Below, one piece after another: positions 42,627 to 50,344 of a DNA stretch of 50,344 nucleotides. Under the pieces are notes generated by a model. It made no database searches, was not told the DNA's origin, and saw only the letters and a program-made list of their open reading frames with translations. This DNA comes from Gammaproteobacteria bacterium (lineage in GTDB: Bacteria > Pseudomonadota > Gammaproteobacteria > Arenicellales > Arenicellaceae). A program made the position numbers and the translations under genes. Where the stretch lies: assembly GCA_022447525.1 (NCBI GenBank), contig JAKVBA010000031.1, forward strand, positions 16,587-66,930, given 5' to 3'. The number at the start of each line of letters is the position of its first letter. Position 1 is the first letter of the stretch.

Positions 42627-44366
42627 ATGAACACTGTATCAAACCAGTCAAGTGGCGCTACGCTAAATACCGTCACTAAGCAAGTGATGTGGAATCGTTT
42701 AATTTCAGTTGTTGAAGAGCAAGCTCAAGCATTGATCCGCACCGCCTTTTCAACGTCTGTCAGAGAAGCAGGGGATTTGTCTGCAGGTGTATATGATGAG
42801 AAAGGTAGGATGTTGGCTCAGGCAGTTACTGGGACTCCTGGACACGTAAATGCGATGGCAGCCTCGGTCGCACACTTCATTCGAGAGATTGGTGTGGAAA
42901 ACATGTTTGAAGGCGATGTTTATTTGACCAATGATCCTTGGAAAGGTACTGGGCATTTACATGACATCACTGTAGTCAGTCCTTCTTTTTTCGATGGCAA
43001 GCTTATCGGTTTCTTTGCAGCTACCTCTCATGTTGTTGATATTGGTGGGCGTGGTTTTGGTGCTGATGCGGCATCCGTTTATGAAGAGGGTTTATATATT
43101 CCTATCATGAAGTTAATTGACCGCAATGATGTTAATCAATCTTTGGTCAACTTAATCAGAGCAAATGTGCGCGAACCAGATCAGGTGGTGGGAGATATTT
43201 TTGCCTTGGCTACCTGTAATGGTATTGGGCATGATCGGCTTGTTGAAATGATGGTCGAGTTTAGTCTCGAGGATCTAAGAGAAATTTCAGCATTTATATT
43301 AGAAAACTCGAAGCGAGCCACGTTAGAGCGTATTAGCAGTCTGCAAAAGGGCGCATCGATAGGTAAGCTTACGATAGATGGGTACGACAACCCCATCCAA
43401 TTGCAGGCCAATCTTGAAATTCAAGATCAAAAGGTTATATGCGACTTTACTGGTAGCTCAGGGCTGGATAAAAAAGGTATCAACGTTCCTTTGGTCTATA
43501 CGCAAGCTTATGCCTGCTACGCTTTAAAATGTGCAATAGCACCAGAGATCCCCAATAATGCAGCTTCGCTAGCTCCGTTTGAAATCACTGCACCGGAAAA
43601 TTGTATCCTAAATGCATTGCACCCAGCACCCGTGGCCTTAAGGCATGTTGTAGGACAGTTAATTCCCGACACTGTATATAATGCCCTAGATCAAATATTG
43701 CCCGAAACTGTTCCAGCTGAAGGTTCTAGTACGTTGTGCAACTTTCAGCTGTCCTTAAGGCCGAGGACTGATCAAACGCCACCACCTGGTGCTCGTCGCG
43801 GCGAAGTTCTTACATTTAACTCGGGTGGCGCTGGGGCGCGGCCAACCAAAGATGGTTTGAGTGCCACGGCATTTCCCTCGGGTGTTATGACTATGCCTGT
43901 TGAAGCAACAGAACATGCTGGCCCAGTTATTATTTGGCGTAAAGAATTAAAGCCCGACAGCGGCGGTGTTGGAAAATTCCGTGGTGGCTTGGGGCAGTTT
44001 ATGGATGTAGGTGCGCTGGAAGGGCACGAGTTTGATTTTCAAGCTATGTTCGATAGGGTGAATCACCCAGCCAAAGGTAGACAAGGCGGAGGTGAGGGTG
44101 CTGCAACTGTAATTGTTCGCGACAATGGCGAGAAAATGAGAGGCAAGGGGAAGCAATTTGTGCCTCATGGGCAGAGAGTTTGTTTGGAGTTCCCTGGTGG
44201 TGCTGGTTATGGCCAAGTTGGCGAGCGAAGCAAAGATAAAATTCGTGATGATTTTGCCAAAGGGTATATATCCAAGGAGCAAGCTTTGACTCAATACGGT
44301 CTTGATCAAAAAGATATATCGCAAATTGAAAGCGTCATCGAAAGTGGCGAATTCGATAAAATATAA
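42627..44366 (+). CDS. hyuB: Hydantoinase/oxoprolinase subunit B (HyuB-like)
   Basis: Partner subunit of HyuA, 579 residues. The N-terminal VTKQVMWNRLISVVEEQAQ, then REAGDLSAGVYDEKGRM, LTNDPWKGTGHLHDITVV and HVVDIGGRGFG define the hydantoinase B family. The C-terminal region with PDSGGVGKFRGGLG and GGEGAATV is also conserved. The start is the ATG at 42627, with a perfect AGGAGG 6 nt upstream; a GTG at 42621 lies in the ribosome-site spacing and is rejected. It lies 10 nt after hyuA and 13 nt before the udh-like gene, a clear operon. Confidence 0.92.
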   Translation: MNTVSNQSSGATLNTVTKQVMWNRLISVVEEQAQALIRTAFSTSVREAGDLSAGVYDEKGRMLAQAVTGTPGHVNAMAASVAHFIREIGVENMFEGDVYLTNDPWKGTGHLHDITVVSPSFFDGKLIGFFAATSHVVDIGGRGFGADAASVYEEGLYIPIMKLIDRNDVNQSLVNLIRANVREPDQVVGDIFALATCNGIGHDRLVEMMVEFSLEDLREISAFILENSKRATLERISSLQKGASIGKLTIDGYDNPIQLQANLEIQDQKVICDFTGSSGLDKKGINVPLVYTQAYACYALKCAIAPEIPNNAASLAPFEITAPENCILNALHPAPVALRHVVGQLIPDTVYNALDQILPETVPAEGSSTLCNFQLSLRPRTDQTPPPGARRGEVLTFNSGGAGARPTKDGLSATAFPSGVMTMPVEATEHAGPVIIWRKELKPDSGGVGKFRGGLGQFMDVGALEGHEFDFQAMFDRVNHPAKGRQGGGEGAATVIVRDNGEKMRGKGKQFVPHGQRVCLEFPGGAGYGQVGERSKDKIRDDFAKGYISKEQALTQYGLDQKDISQIESVIESGEFDKI

Positions 44367-44379
44367 AAGGTTCAAAAAG

Positions 44380-45222
44380 ATGAAATTAAAGAAGATTGTG
44401 TTAACCGGCGCCGCAGGCCGATTAGGTTCCTATTTGCGTGAACCTTTAACAAAGATGGCTGATGAGCTGGTTAGTACGGATATCGTTGACGATATTGGTA
44501 AATTGTATACTGGTGAAACCTACCACAAGGCTGACCTTGCCAGTTTGGACCAAATGGAAGCAGTTATTGAAGGTGCTGATATGGTGGTTCACTTTGGAGC
44601 CATTGGTGATGAGGCTCCGTTCGAAACCATTTTGGGACCCAATATAATAGGCGCTTACAATGTCTGGGAAGCGGCATACAGAAAAGGGGTTCGTCGTGTC
44701 GTATATGCGAGCTCAGTGCATGCTGTTGGAATGCATTCACGTACTGAGGGCATCGGCTTAGACGCCCCGCACAAGCCCGATACGTTTTATGGTTTGGCTA
44801 AATGTTTTGCCGAGGACTTGGCGAGTCTATATTGGGACAAACGCGGCATTGAGTCAGTCTGTATGCGAATCTTTAGTTGTGCGCAAGTTAATAACGCCAG
44901 AGCGCTGGGAACCTGGTTGTCTTATGATGACTTAATTCATATGGTGGAACAGGCGATTACTACACCCGTGACTAAATTCACCGTGGTATACGGTATTTCG
45001 AACAACGATCGGTGTCCAGTTGATAATAGCAAGGCCGCTTATCTCGGATATAGGCCAAAAGATAACGCTGAACAATTTGCTGATGAGGTATTGGCAGACA
45101 CACCGGCCTTAGACTTGCATGATCCAGAGCATTTATATTTAGGTGGACCTTTTGCCTCGGTAGAGCTTGGCAACAGTGGTGTCGCGTCGATGAATATTAT
45201 CAACGATAAAAAAACAACCTAA
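44380..45222 (+). CDS. udh: Uronate dehydrogenase-like NAD-dependent epimerase/dehydratase family protein
   Basis: Extended SDR of 280 residues. TGAAGRLG at 9-16 binds NAD; Ser111 (YASSVHAVG), Tyr137 and Lys141 (FYGLAKCF) form the catalytic triad, in nearly the same positions as in Agrobacterium uronate dehydrogenase. NIIGAYNVWEAA and the WLSYDDLIHMVE and YGISNND regions also match that family, which oxidises galacturonate or glucuronate to the aldarolactone. No other uronate genes are present, and it lies in an operon with hyuAB, so it may act on another sugar acid. The start is ATG 44380 with AAGG 9 nt before it; the longer frame from 44302 overlaps hyuB and is rejected. Confidence 0.85.
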   Translation: MKLKKIVLTGAAGRLGSYLREPLTKMADELVSTDIVDDIGKLYTGETYHKADLASLDQMEAVIEGADMVVHFGAIGDEAPFETILGPNIIGAYNVWEAAYRKGVRRVVYASSVHAVGMHSRTEGIGLDAPHKPDTFYGLAKCFAEDLASLYWDKRGIESVCMRIFSCAQVNNARALGTWLSYDDLIHMVEQAITTPVTKFTVVYGISNNDRCPVDNSKAAYLGYRPKDNAEQFADEVLADTPALDLHDPEHLYLGGPFASVELGNSGVASMNIINDKKTT

Positions 45223-45329
45223 AACAGTATTATCAAGCTGACTAAGAAAAATGATCTCTGCAGTTTCGTTGATTTTTGTTGGATAAATCTGATTAAGGTC
45301 GATGTTAATATTTACTCCTGATCACAATT

Positions 45330-45358
45330 GGTGGGTGTTTTAACGCCCCACCGTTTTT
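45330..45358 (+). terminator. Intrinsic terminator of the hyuA-hyuB-udh operon
   Basis: GGTGGG (45330-45335) pairs with CCCACC (45347-45352), with an inner GTT-TT-AAC stem (45337-45344), followed by G and five T. It lies about 110 nt after the stop codon of the udh-like gene, far but acceptable for a 3' end. Confidence 0.75.
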
Positions 45359-45397
45359 GTGAATATGTGCTTGTCATTAGAAAATGAGGAAAAGACG

Positions 45398-45448
45398 GTC
45401 TCGATAAATGAGACGAAATAGCTCATTACTGTCTCAGTACAATGAGAC
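45398..45448. promoter_or_regulatory. Two phased GTCTC...GAGAC inverted repeats
   Basis: GTCTC-GATAAAT-GAGAC at 45398-45414 and GTCTCA-GTACAA-TGAGAC at 45431-45448 share the same half-site, with centres about 33 bp apart, close to three helical turns. This is the layout of a double operator for a dimeric regulator. No intact gene begins after it on either strand; an ATG at 45449 opens only a 10-codon frame. Confidence 0.5.
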
Positions 45449-45713
45449 CATGGAATTAAGCAGGTACTTTGATGTTAGATAGCAGCCTCACATTAATTTA
45501 TCGGCATACAAGCCATGAAATCGAGATTATGTTGCAGCATAGCTTGACAAGGGCTCTTTGAAAGCCCGCTTGGATTCTGTTCAAAACTATCGATCAATGG
45601 CCGTCAAAACCCGTTTTAAAAACAATCGAATTAGTTTTAAGATGCCAAGCGATCGTTGTGAAAATTTGGAACGAAGTTCCGGACAGCCAGTTGGGGATGT
45701 CTGGTTGCTAAAA

Positions 45714-46889
45714 TCAGATTAACTCTATCGCCACAGCAGTTGCTTCACCCCCGCCAATGCAAAGTGATGCAATGCCTCGTTTTCCACCTGTGCGTTTAAG
45801 AGCATGAATTAGAGTCACGATAATTCGCGCTCCAGAAGCACCAAGTGGGTGCCCCAGAGCGCAGGCTCCGCCATGGATATTGACCTTTTTGTGATCTAGA
45901 TCTAAGTCATTCATTGCGAGCAACGCAACGACGGCGAATGCTTCGTTTATCTCAAATAGATCAACGTCATTTTTATTCCAACCCGTTTGAGCCAAGACTT
46001 TTCTAATTGCTCCAATGGGTGCAAGTGTGAATTCAGCCGGAGCCTGCGCATGACTGGCTTGAGCCACTAGCTTGGCTTCGGGGCTTATGCTGTTTTTAGA
46101 GAGTGCCTCTTCAGCGCAAACAATCATCGAGGCCGCGCCGTCCGATATTGAACTCGAGTTAGCGGCAGTGACCGATCCATCTTTTGCAAAGGCTGGTTTA
46201 AGTGTTCGAATTTTTTCGGGTTTTGCACTTGCGAGTTGTTCATCTTTCTCAACCACGGTCTCGCCTTTGCGAGTTCTCATTGTTACCGGAGAAATTTCGT
46301 TGGCAAAGGCATCATTGTCAGTCGCGTTGATGGCACGTTGCAGTGATTCTATAGCGTAGTCGTCCATTTGCTCTCGGCTGATTGCGTATTTGTCGGCAAC
46401 TTGTTGGCCAAACTCCCCCATAAGGCGACCACTTTCGGCGTCTTCCAAGCCATCGACAAACATGGAGTCTTTCGTTGCGTTGTGGCCCAAACGATAGCCA
46501 GAACGAGCGTTATTGAGCAAATACGGTGCGTTAGACATACTTTCCATGCCGCCTGCTATTACTAACTCACTGTGGCCGCATTGGATATTGTCGGCAGCGA
46601 GCATGATGGCCTTCATACCGGAACCACATACTTTACTCACAGTGGTACAAGGAGTTGATATGTCGATTCCTGATTTTAATGCCGCTTGGCGAGCGGGTGC
46701 CTGACCGAGACCCGCGCTAATCACATTGCCAAAGTAAACTTCATCGATAGAGCTAGTTGAAATTCCAGCTTTATTGAGTGTGCCTTTAATTGACTCCGCC
46801 CCCAGGTCAGTAGCTGTTAAAGAAGAAAAAGAGCCTTGAAATCCTCCAAGCGGTGTTCGATTGGTAGCGCAAATATAGATAGTTTTCAT
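45714..46889 (-). CDS. Acetyl-CoA acetyltransferase (thiolase)
   Basis: Biosynthetic-type thiolase of 391 residues that interconverts acetoacetyl-CoA and two acetyl-CoA. Cys88 in SKVCGSGMKA is the acyl-carrying nucleophile; the catalytic His is in NVHGGACALGHPLGASG, and the C-terminal Cys is in SLCIGGGEATAVAIE. NEAFAVVALLAM is also conserved. It follows the HMG-CoA lyase gene by 39 nt on the same strand, so it should cleave the acetoacetyl-CoA that is formed (after activation) at the end of leucine degradation. The start at 46889 gives the complete N-terminus. Confidence 0.95.
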   Translation of the reverse strand: MKTIYICATNRTPLGGFQGSFSSLTATDLGAESIKGTLNKAGISTSSIDEVYFGNVISAGLGQAPARQAALKSGIDISTPCTTVSKVCGSGMKAIMLAADNIQCGHSELVIAGGMESMSNAPYLLNNARSGYRLGHNATKDSMFVDGLEDAESGRLMGEFGQQVADKYAISREQMDDYAIESLQRAINATDNDAFANEISPVTMRTRKGETVVEKDEQLASAKPEKIRTLKPAFAKDGSVTAANSSSISDGAASMIVCAEEALSKNSISPEAKLVAQASHAQAPAEFTLAPIGAIRKVLAQTGWNKNDVDLFEINEAFAVVALLAMNDLDLDHKKVNIHGGACALGHPLGASGARIIVTLIHALKRTGGKRGIASLCIGGGEATAVAIELI

Positions 46890-46928
46890 GGTGAAATGTG
46901 CCGGTTTGAGTTCAATATGGTTTCTTAT

Positions 46929-47816
46929 TTAAGTTAATGCAATAGCAACTTTAGACTGATTCGAGCGGCCTAGTTTATTTGAGATACTGTTGCCGATTTT
47001 GATTATTTGATTTAGGTCTATTCCATGGTTTAAACCTAATCCACCCAACAGATCGAGTACATCTTCGGTGGCTACATTGCCGCTGGCACCTTTTGCATAG
47101 GGGCACCCTCCAAGTCCTGCTACAGAACTATCGATGGTGCGAACACCAGCGTCTAATGAAGCACATATATTTGCTAAAGCGCGTCCATAAGTATCGTGGC
47201 AATGAATGGCTAGTTTTTCTACTGGAACCTCCGTCAAGACTGCACTCAGCATATTGCTGATGGTCTTTGGGTTGCCGATACCAATGGTGTCTCCTAAAGA
47301 GATTTCATAGCACCCCATTTCAAATAGGGTTTTACTTACCCTTGCCACAACTGAGGCTTCAATTTCGCCTTCGTAAGGGCATCCAGCTACGCATGAGACA
47401 TAGCCGCGTACAGGAATTTTATTCGCTTTAGCGGCTGCGATAACTGGTTTAAAACGTTCAATACTTTCGGTAATGGAGCAATTTATGTTCTTTTGTGAAA
47501 AGCTCTCAGACGCGGCTCCGAAAATGGCGATTTCATCGACGCCGGCGGCAAGGGCCCCCTCAAACCCTTTCAAGTTTGGGGTCAAAGCCGTATATGCAAT
47601 TCCTTCATTGCGCTGTATACCGTCAAACACTTCGGCAGTAGAAGCCATTTGTGGTACCCATTTTGGCGAAACAAAACTGCCTGCTTCTATTTTTGTGAGG
47701 CCTGTTTGTGACAAATCGTCGATTAAACTAACTTTGTCAACCACCTCAAGAGGTTGCTTCTCGTTCTGCAATCCATCTCGTGGGCCAACCTCAAATATGG
47801 TAACGAAATCATTCAT
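46929..47816 (-). CDS. liuE: Hydroxymethylglutaryl-CoA lyase
   Basis: Splits HMG-CoA into acetoacetate and acetyl-CoA, the last specific step of leucine degradation. It has 295 residues. The TIM-barrel start [12 protein letters not shown] holds the metal-binding Asp, and [14 protein letters not shown] carries the two His ligands. The signature [19 protein letters not shown] contains the reactive cysteine. It lies 18 nt downstream of the carboxylase gene and upstream of the thiolase, in the liu order C-D-E. Key residues are all intact. Confidence 0.96.
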   Translation of the reverse strand: MNDFVTIFEVGPRDGLQNEKQPLEVVDKVSLIDDLSQTGLTKIEAGSFVSPKWVPQMASTAEVFDGIQRNEGIAYTALTPNLKGFEGALAAGVDEIAIFGAASESFSQKNINCSITESIERFKPVIAAAKANKIPVRGYVSCVAGCPYEGEIEASVVARVSKTLFEMGCYEISLGDTIGIGNPKTISNMLSAVLTEVPVEKLAIHCHDTYGRALANICASLDAGVRTIDSSVAGLGGCPYAKGASGNVATEDVLDLLGGLGLNHGIDLNQIIKIGNSISNKLGRSNQSKVAIALT

Positions 47817-47834
47817 GTGAGTTTCAAATATTGT

Positions 47835-49820
47835 TTATTCGGCGGCTTCAAAGGCCAGAAGTGAAGATCCTCCGTCAACTAAGTCGCCCTGCTTGCAGAA
47901 ATACTCCTTCACTACCCCGTGATCTGGCGCATGCATAGTGTGTTGCATTTTCATGGCCTCTAGAACTAAAACGGCTTGACCAGCTTGCACTGTGGCACCA
48001 GGTTCGACCATAAGTTCGATCACAGTTCCATTCATTGGCGCAATGAATGCATTTTCCGCACTCCCAGCCTGATCCTCCCCTAGGTCTGGTTCCAGAACGT
48101 TAACGTGAGATGCGCCACGATCAGTGAATATCACTAGCCCCATATCGTCTTTGGAAACAGTCGCTGTACGTTTATGTCCATCCAGTGTGAGGGTTAATTG
48201 CTCTCCCCGTAATGTGGCTGATGCGACCAAGCGATCTTCATTAATACATACCACAAAGCCATGCTGTCCGAATTGATGCTCACATAATTCTAATTCAACT
48301 AAATAGGGTGTATCGTTGATTTCTAATTCCTGGGATACAATGTTTGCTTGATTCATTTTCCAAGCGTTGGCGCTACTCCATGGGTCGTCACAAGATTCAT
48401 TTTGCGAAGAAAGATGAAGGTAAACTGCCGCAAACACTAAGTTATCTGTCACGCTGCTTCCGTCTTGTTTAAATAGCTCAGCGTGATGTTTTTCTATAAA
48501 TCCAGTGTCTAATTCAGCATTTTGAAAGGCTTCGTTAGTAGCCAGATCATACAGGAAGCTGAGGTTGGTAGTGACGCCGTTGATTCGATATTCACGTAAT
48601 GCCTTGGCAAGTCGTCGCAATGCTGCGCTTCTGTCTTCACCCCAAACGACGAGTTTGGCGATCATGGGGTCATAGAAAGGGCTGACTTCATCACCTTGTA
48701 GCACTCCGGTATCAATCCTTACGTTGTTCGTTTCTTCCGGTGTTATCAGTGTATGTAGCGTGCCTGTGGTTGGAAGGAAATCATTGCTAGGGTCTTCAGC
48801 ATAGATTCTAGCTTCGAACGCATGACCATCAATGTTGAGTTGTTCTTGCTCAAGTGGTAGTGGTTGATTGTCCGCTACTTTTAATTGCCATTCGACCAGG
48901 TCTTGCCCAGTGATCAATTCTGTGACCGGGTGCTCAACTTGTAGCCTTGTATTCATTTCCATGAAGTAAAACGAACCGTCGACATCAAGTAAAAACTCCA
49001 CGGTACCGGCGCCGCGATAGTCTATTGCCTGGGCGGCGCGAACGGCGGTCTCGCCCATCATCTGTCGCAGCTCTTTGCTGATGTCAGGCGCGGGCGCCTC
49101 TTCAATTATTTTCTGATGTCTGCGTTGTACTGAGCAATCTCGTTCAAATAAGTAGACTCCGTTACCATGCCCATCACAAAATACTTGGACTTCAACGTGT
49201 CTGGGCTGAGTTAAATATTTTTCTACCAACATGTCACCGTTACCGAAACTTGCTAGCGCCTCTCGACGTGCGTCTTCAAAGCCTTGATTAAACTCATCAC
49301 CTGACCAAACTTGGCGCATACCTTTGCCACCGCCGCCAGCAACGGCTTTTAGTAGTACTGGATATCCCATTTCATCGGCTGCTTGTTTCAACAGGGCAGG
49401 GTCTTGGTCGTCGCCATGGTAACCCGGTACCAACGGGACTTCGGCTTTTTCCATAATGGATTTAGCTGCGGACTTTGATCCCATTGCTCTAATTGATGAT
49501 GAAGGTGGACCTATAAAAGTAACGCCATTTTCAGCACACAGTTCTGCAAAGTCGCCGTTTTCTGAGAGAAAACCATAGCCAGGATGAATCGCCTGAGCGC
49601 CGGTTTTTTTCGCCGCTTGAATAATCGTCTCGCCCAGAAGGTAAGATTGGCTAGACGGTGCCTTGCCGATACGAATGGCTTCATCGGCTAAATCTACGTG
49701 TAGCGCATTGGTGTCGGCGTCTGAATAGACCGCTACGGTTTTAATACCAAGCCGTTTTGCAGTCTTTATTACTCGGCAGGCAATTTCGCCTCGATTAGCG
49801 ATTAATATTTTACTGAACAT
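47835..49820 (-). CDS. liuD: Methylcrotonyl-CoA carboxylase biotin-containing alpha subunit
   Basis: Biotin carboxylase plus biotin carrier subunit, 661 residues, for ATP-dependent carboxylation of 3-methylcrotonyl-CoA with a partner carboxyltransferase encoded outside the window. The N-terminal KILIANRGEIACRVIKTAK, ATP-grasp loop AVAGGGGKGMRQVW and EMNTRLQVEHPVTE are intact. The C-terminal biotinyl domain has EAMKM with the biotinylated Lys624, about 37 residues from the end. Substrate assignment rests on neighbours (liuC, liuE, thiolase), since sister enzymes use acetyl- or propionyl-CoA. The start ATG 49820 (MFSK) is preferred over 49829 as AAGG lies 8 nt upstream; it overlaps the hydratase stop. 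Confidence 0.92.
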   Translation of the reverse strand: MFSKILIANRGEIACRVIKTAKRLGIKTVAVYSDADTNALHVDLADEAIRIGKAPSSQSYLLGETIIQAAKKTGAQAIHPGYGFLSENGDFAELCAENGVTFIGPPSSSIRAMGSKSAAKSIMEKAEVPLVPGYHGDDQDPALLKQAADEMGYPVLLKAVAGGGGKGMRQVWSGDEFNQGFEDARREALASFGNGDMLVEKYLTQPRHVEVQVFCDGHGNGVYLFERDCSVQRRHQKIIEEAPAPDISKELRQMMGETAVRAAQAIDYRGAGTVEFLLDVDGSFYFMEMNTRLQVEHPVTELITGQDLVEWQLKVADNQPLPLEQEQLNIDGHAFEARIYAEDPSNDFLPTTGTLHTLITPEETNNVRIDTGVLQGDEVSPFYDPMIAKLVVWGEDRSAALRRLAKALREYRINGVTTNLSFLYDLATNEAFQNAELDTGFIEKHHAELFKQDGSSVTDNLVFAAVYLHLSSQNESCDDPWSSANAWKMNQANIVSQELEINDTPYLVELELCEHQFGQHGFVVCINEDRLVASATLRGEQLTLTLDGHKRTATVSKDDMGLVIFTDRGASHVNVLEPDLGEDQAGSAENAFIAPMNGTVIELMVEPGATVQAGQAVLVLEAMKMQHTMHAPDHGVVKEYFCKQGDLVDGGSSLLAFEAAE

Positions 49821-50344
49821 TGCATTCACCTTCGTCAGTAACCCTTTGTGTTGGTTTTTGTTTTTCGGTCGTCAATTGGTCGTCAACTACCCAGCTAGGG
49901 CTGCGTTTCTCTAAAAATGCACCCAAGCCTTCCTGTCCTTCAGCGCAGGTCCTAGTGCTGGCGATACGTGCACTGGAGTTTTTGATTAACTCATCGTTTA
50001 CCTCTTGGTTTCGATAATCTAGGACTAGACTCTTTGCCTCTTTGAGTGCTCTTGGACCGTTTTTTAGTAGCGAAGCGGCCATTTTATCAACCGTACTATC
50101 GAGATCCTCGGGATCGCAGCATTCGCTCAATAGACCAATGCGATAGGCGGTCGCCGCGCTAAAACGCTCAGCAGTAAGAAAGTATCGACGCGCTTGGCGC
50201 TCACCCATTGCTGCGATCACGTATGGGGATATCGTTGCAGGGATAAGGCCAATCTTTACTTCGCTCAGGCAAAAGCTTGCATTGTGACTGCCGATGGCGA
50301 TGTCGCAGCAGCTGACTAGACCTACTGCGCCGCCAAAAGCCGCA
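49810..50344 (-). CDS. liuC: Enoyl-CoA hydratase family, methylglutaconyl-CoA hydratase (5' end cut by window edge)
   Basis: Crotonase-fold enzyme; about 177 C-terminal residues are visible, starting in AAFGGAVGLVSCCDIAIGS, the second half of the oxyanion-hole region. The segment KIGLIPATISPYVIAAMGER contains the catalytic-glutamate area and closely matches bacterial methylglutaconyl-CoA hydratases; RRYFLTAERFSAATAYRIGL continues the family pattern. The trimerisation helices follow, and the last 25 residues (after AFLEKRSPSW) are a charged tail longer than usual. Its stop overlaps the liuD start. The frame runs through the edge, so the true start lies beyond 50344. Confidence 0.92.
   Translation of the reverse strand, partial: AAFGGAVGLVSCCDIAIGSHNASFCLSEVKIGLIPATISPYVIAAMGERQARRYFLTAERFSAATAYRIGLLSECCDPEDLDSTVDKMAASLLKNGPRALKEAKSLVLDYRNQEVNDELIKNSSARIASTRTCAEGQEGLGAFLEKRSPSWVVDDQLTTEKQKPTQRVTDEGECNVQ

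Larger units (their letters stand above)
45223..45713. other. Convergent intergenic region between udh-like and thiolase genes
   Basis: About 490 bp between convergent genes. It holds the hyu operon terminator and two short inverted repeats (separate entries), and nothing else recognisable. A short plus-strand frame at 45597-45722 overlaps the thiolase stop and gives no family resemblance. The unexpected length for a convergent gap, together with operator-like repeats, suggests a lost gene or an unannotated small RNA. Confidence 0.4.

Noticed and set aside
45597-45722. 41-codon plus-strand frame near the thiolase stop
   Set aside because: It overlaps the convergent gene end and resembles no family.
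1-50344. CRISPR arrays, tRNA or rRNA genes, insertion sequences, prophage
   Set aside because: No regularly spaced repeats, cloverleaf sequences, transposase or phage proteins were recognised on reading both strands; tRNAscan and Infernal would settle small RNAs.

Overview
The window looks like chromosome of a free-living, probably marine gammaproteobacterium of moderate GC content. Support comes from the xseB-ispA-dxs order, a long class II IlvC, a ParE-type topoisomerase subunit, a Gsp type II secretion locus, a leucine-degradation (liu) cluster, and a PdsS/PdsR two-component system of the family linked to proteobacterial sortases. Genus cannot be fixed from the sequence. No rRNA, tRNA, CRISPR array, transposase or phage gene was seen. 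Gene density is normal, and most intergenic space is at divergent promoters, in one decayed region (about 24.0-24.8 kb) and in a convergent gap (45.2-45.7 kb).

Layout. 0-3.3 kb, minus strand: PdsR, PdsS and a truncated PduO-type cobalamin adenosyltransferase, closely spaced. 3.3-11.2 kb: small hypothetical genes, then separate minus-strand genes for a class V aminotransferase (cysteine desulfurase-like), an MDR oxidoreductase, an M14 cytosolic carboxypeptidase, a secreted beta-helix protein of the choice-of-anchor Q type and a glutathione S-transferase-like protein. 11.3-12.5 kb: a membrane acyltransferase 3. 12.5-16.7 kb, minus strand: folE2, dxs, ispA and xseB (isoprenoid and folate precursor synthesis plus exonuclease VII). 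16.9-19.3 kb, plus strand: parE and a DUF1653-ABM fusion, ended by a strong hairpin. 19.7-24 kb: a conserved hypothetical gene, ilvC and divergent sdaA. 24.0-24.8 kb: a dead PaiB-like gene and other debris.

24.8-33.2 kb is a type II secretion locus: gspE-F-I-J-K-L-M on the minus strand and a lipoprotein secretin gspD divergent from gspE. It has no gspG, gspH, gspC or gspO. Its GspM-like protein ends in a GspC/XpsN-like HR domain, and its GspE lacks the usual zinc-binding cysteines. The secreted beta-helix protein and the S8 protease in the window are possible clients.

33.2-39.4 kb holds mixed genes: an SDR, a membrane-anchored alpha/beta hydrolase, a NUDIX hydrolase, a rhomboid protease, a frameshifted DUF2170 (YjfI-like) gene, a hypothetical protein with a possible ribbon-helix-helix segment, and a secreted subtilase. 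39.5-45.2 kb is a catabolic unit: a LysR regulator, then hyuA, hyuB and a uronate dehydrogenase-like gene, with a perfect palindrome before hyuA. 45.7-50.3 kb, minus strand, is the distal part of a leucine-catabolism operon: methylglutaconyl-CoA hydratase (cut by the window edge), the methylcrotonyl-CoA carboxylase biotin subunit, HMG-CoA lyase and a thiolase, which together take leucine to acetyl-CoA.

The points most worth following are the reduced type II secretion locus with its GspM-HR fusion, the sortase-type two-component system without a sortase but with a CBM9-like sensor, the DUF1653-ABM fusion, the hyuAB-udh operon, and the paired operator-like repeats at 11.26-11.30 kb and 45.40-45.45 kb.
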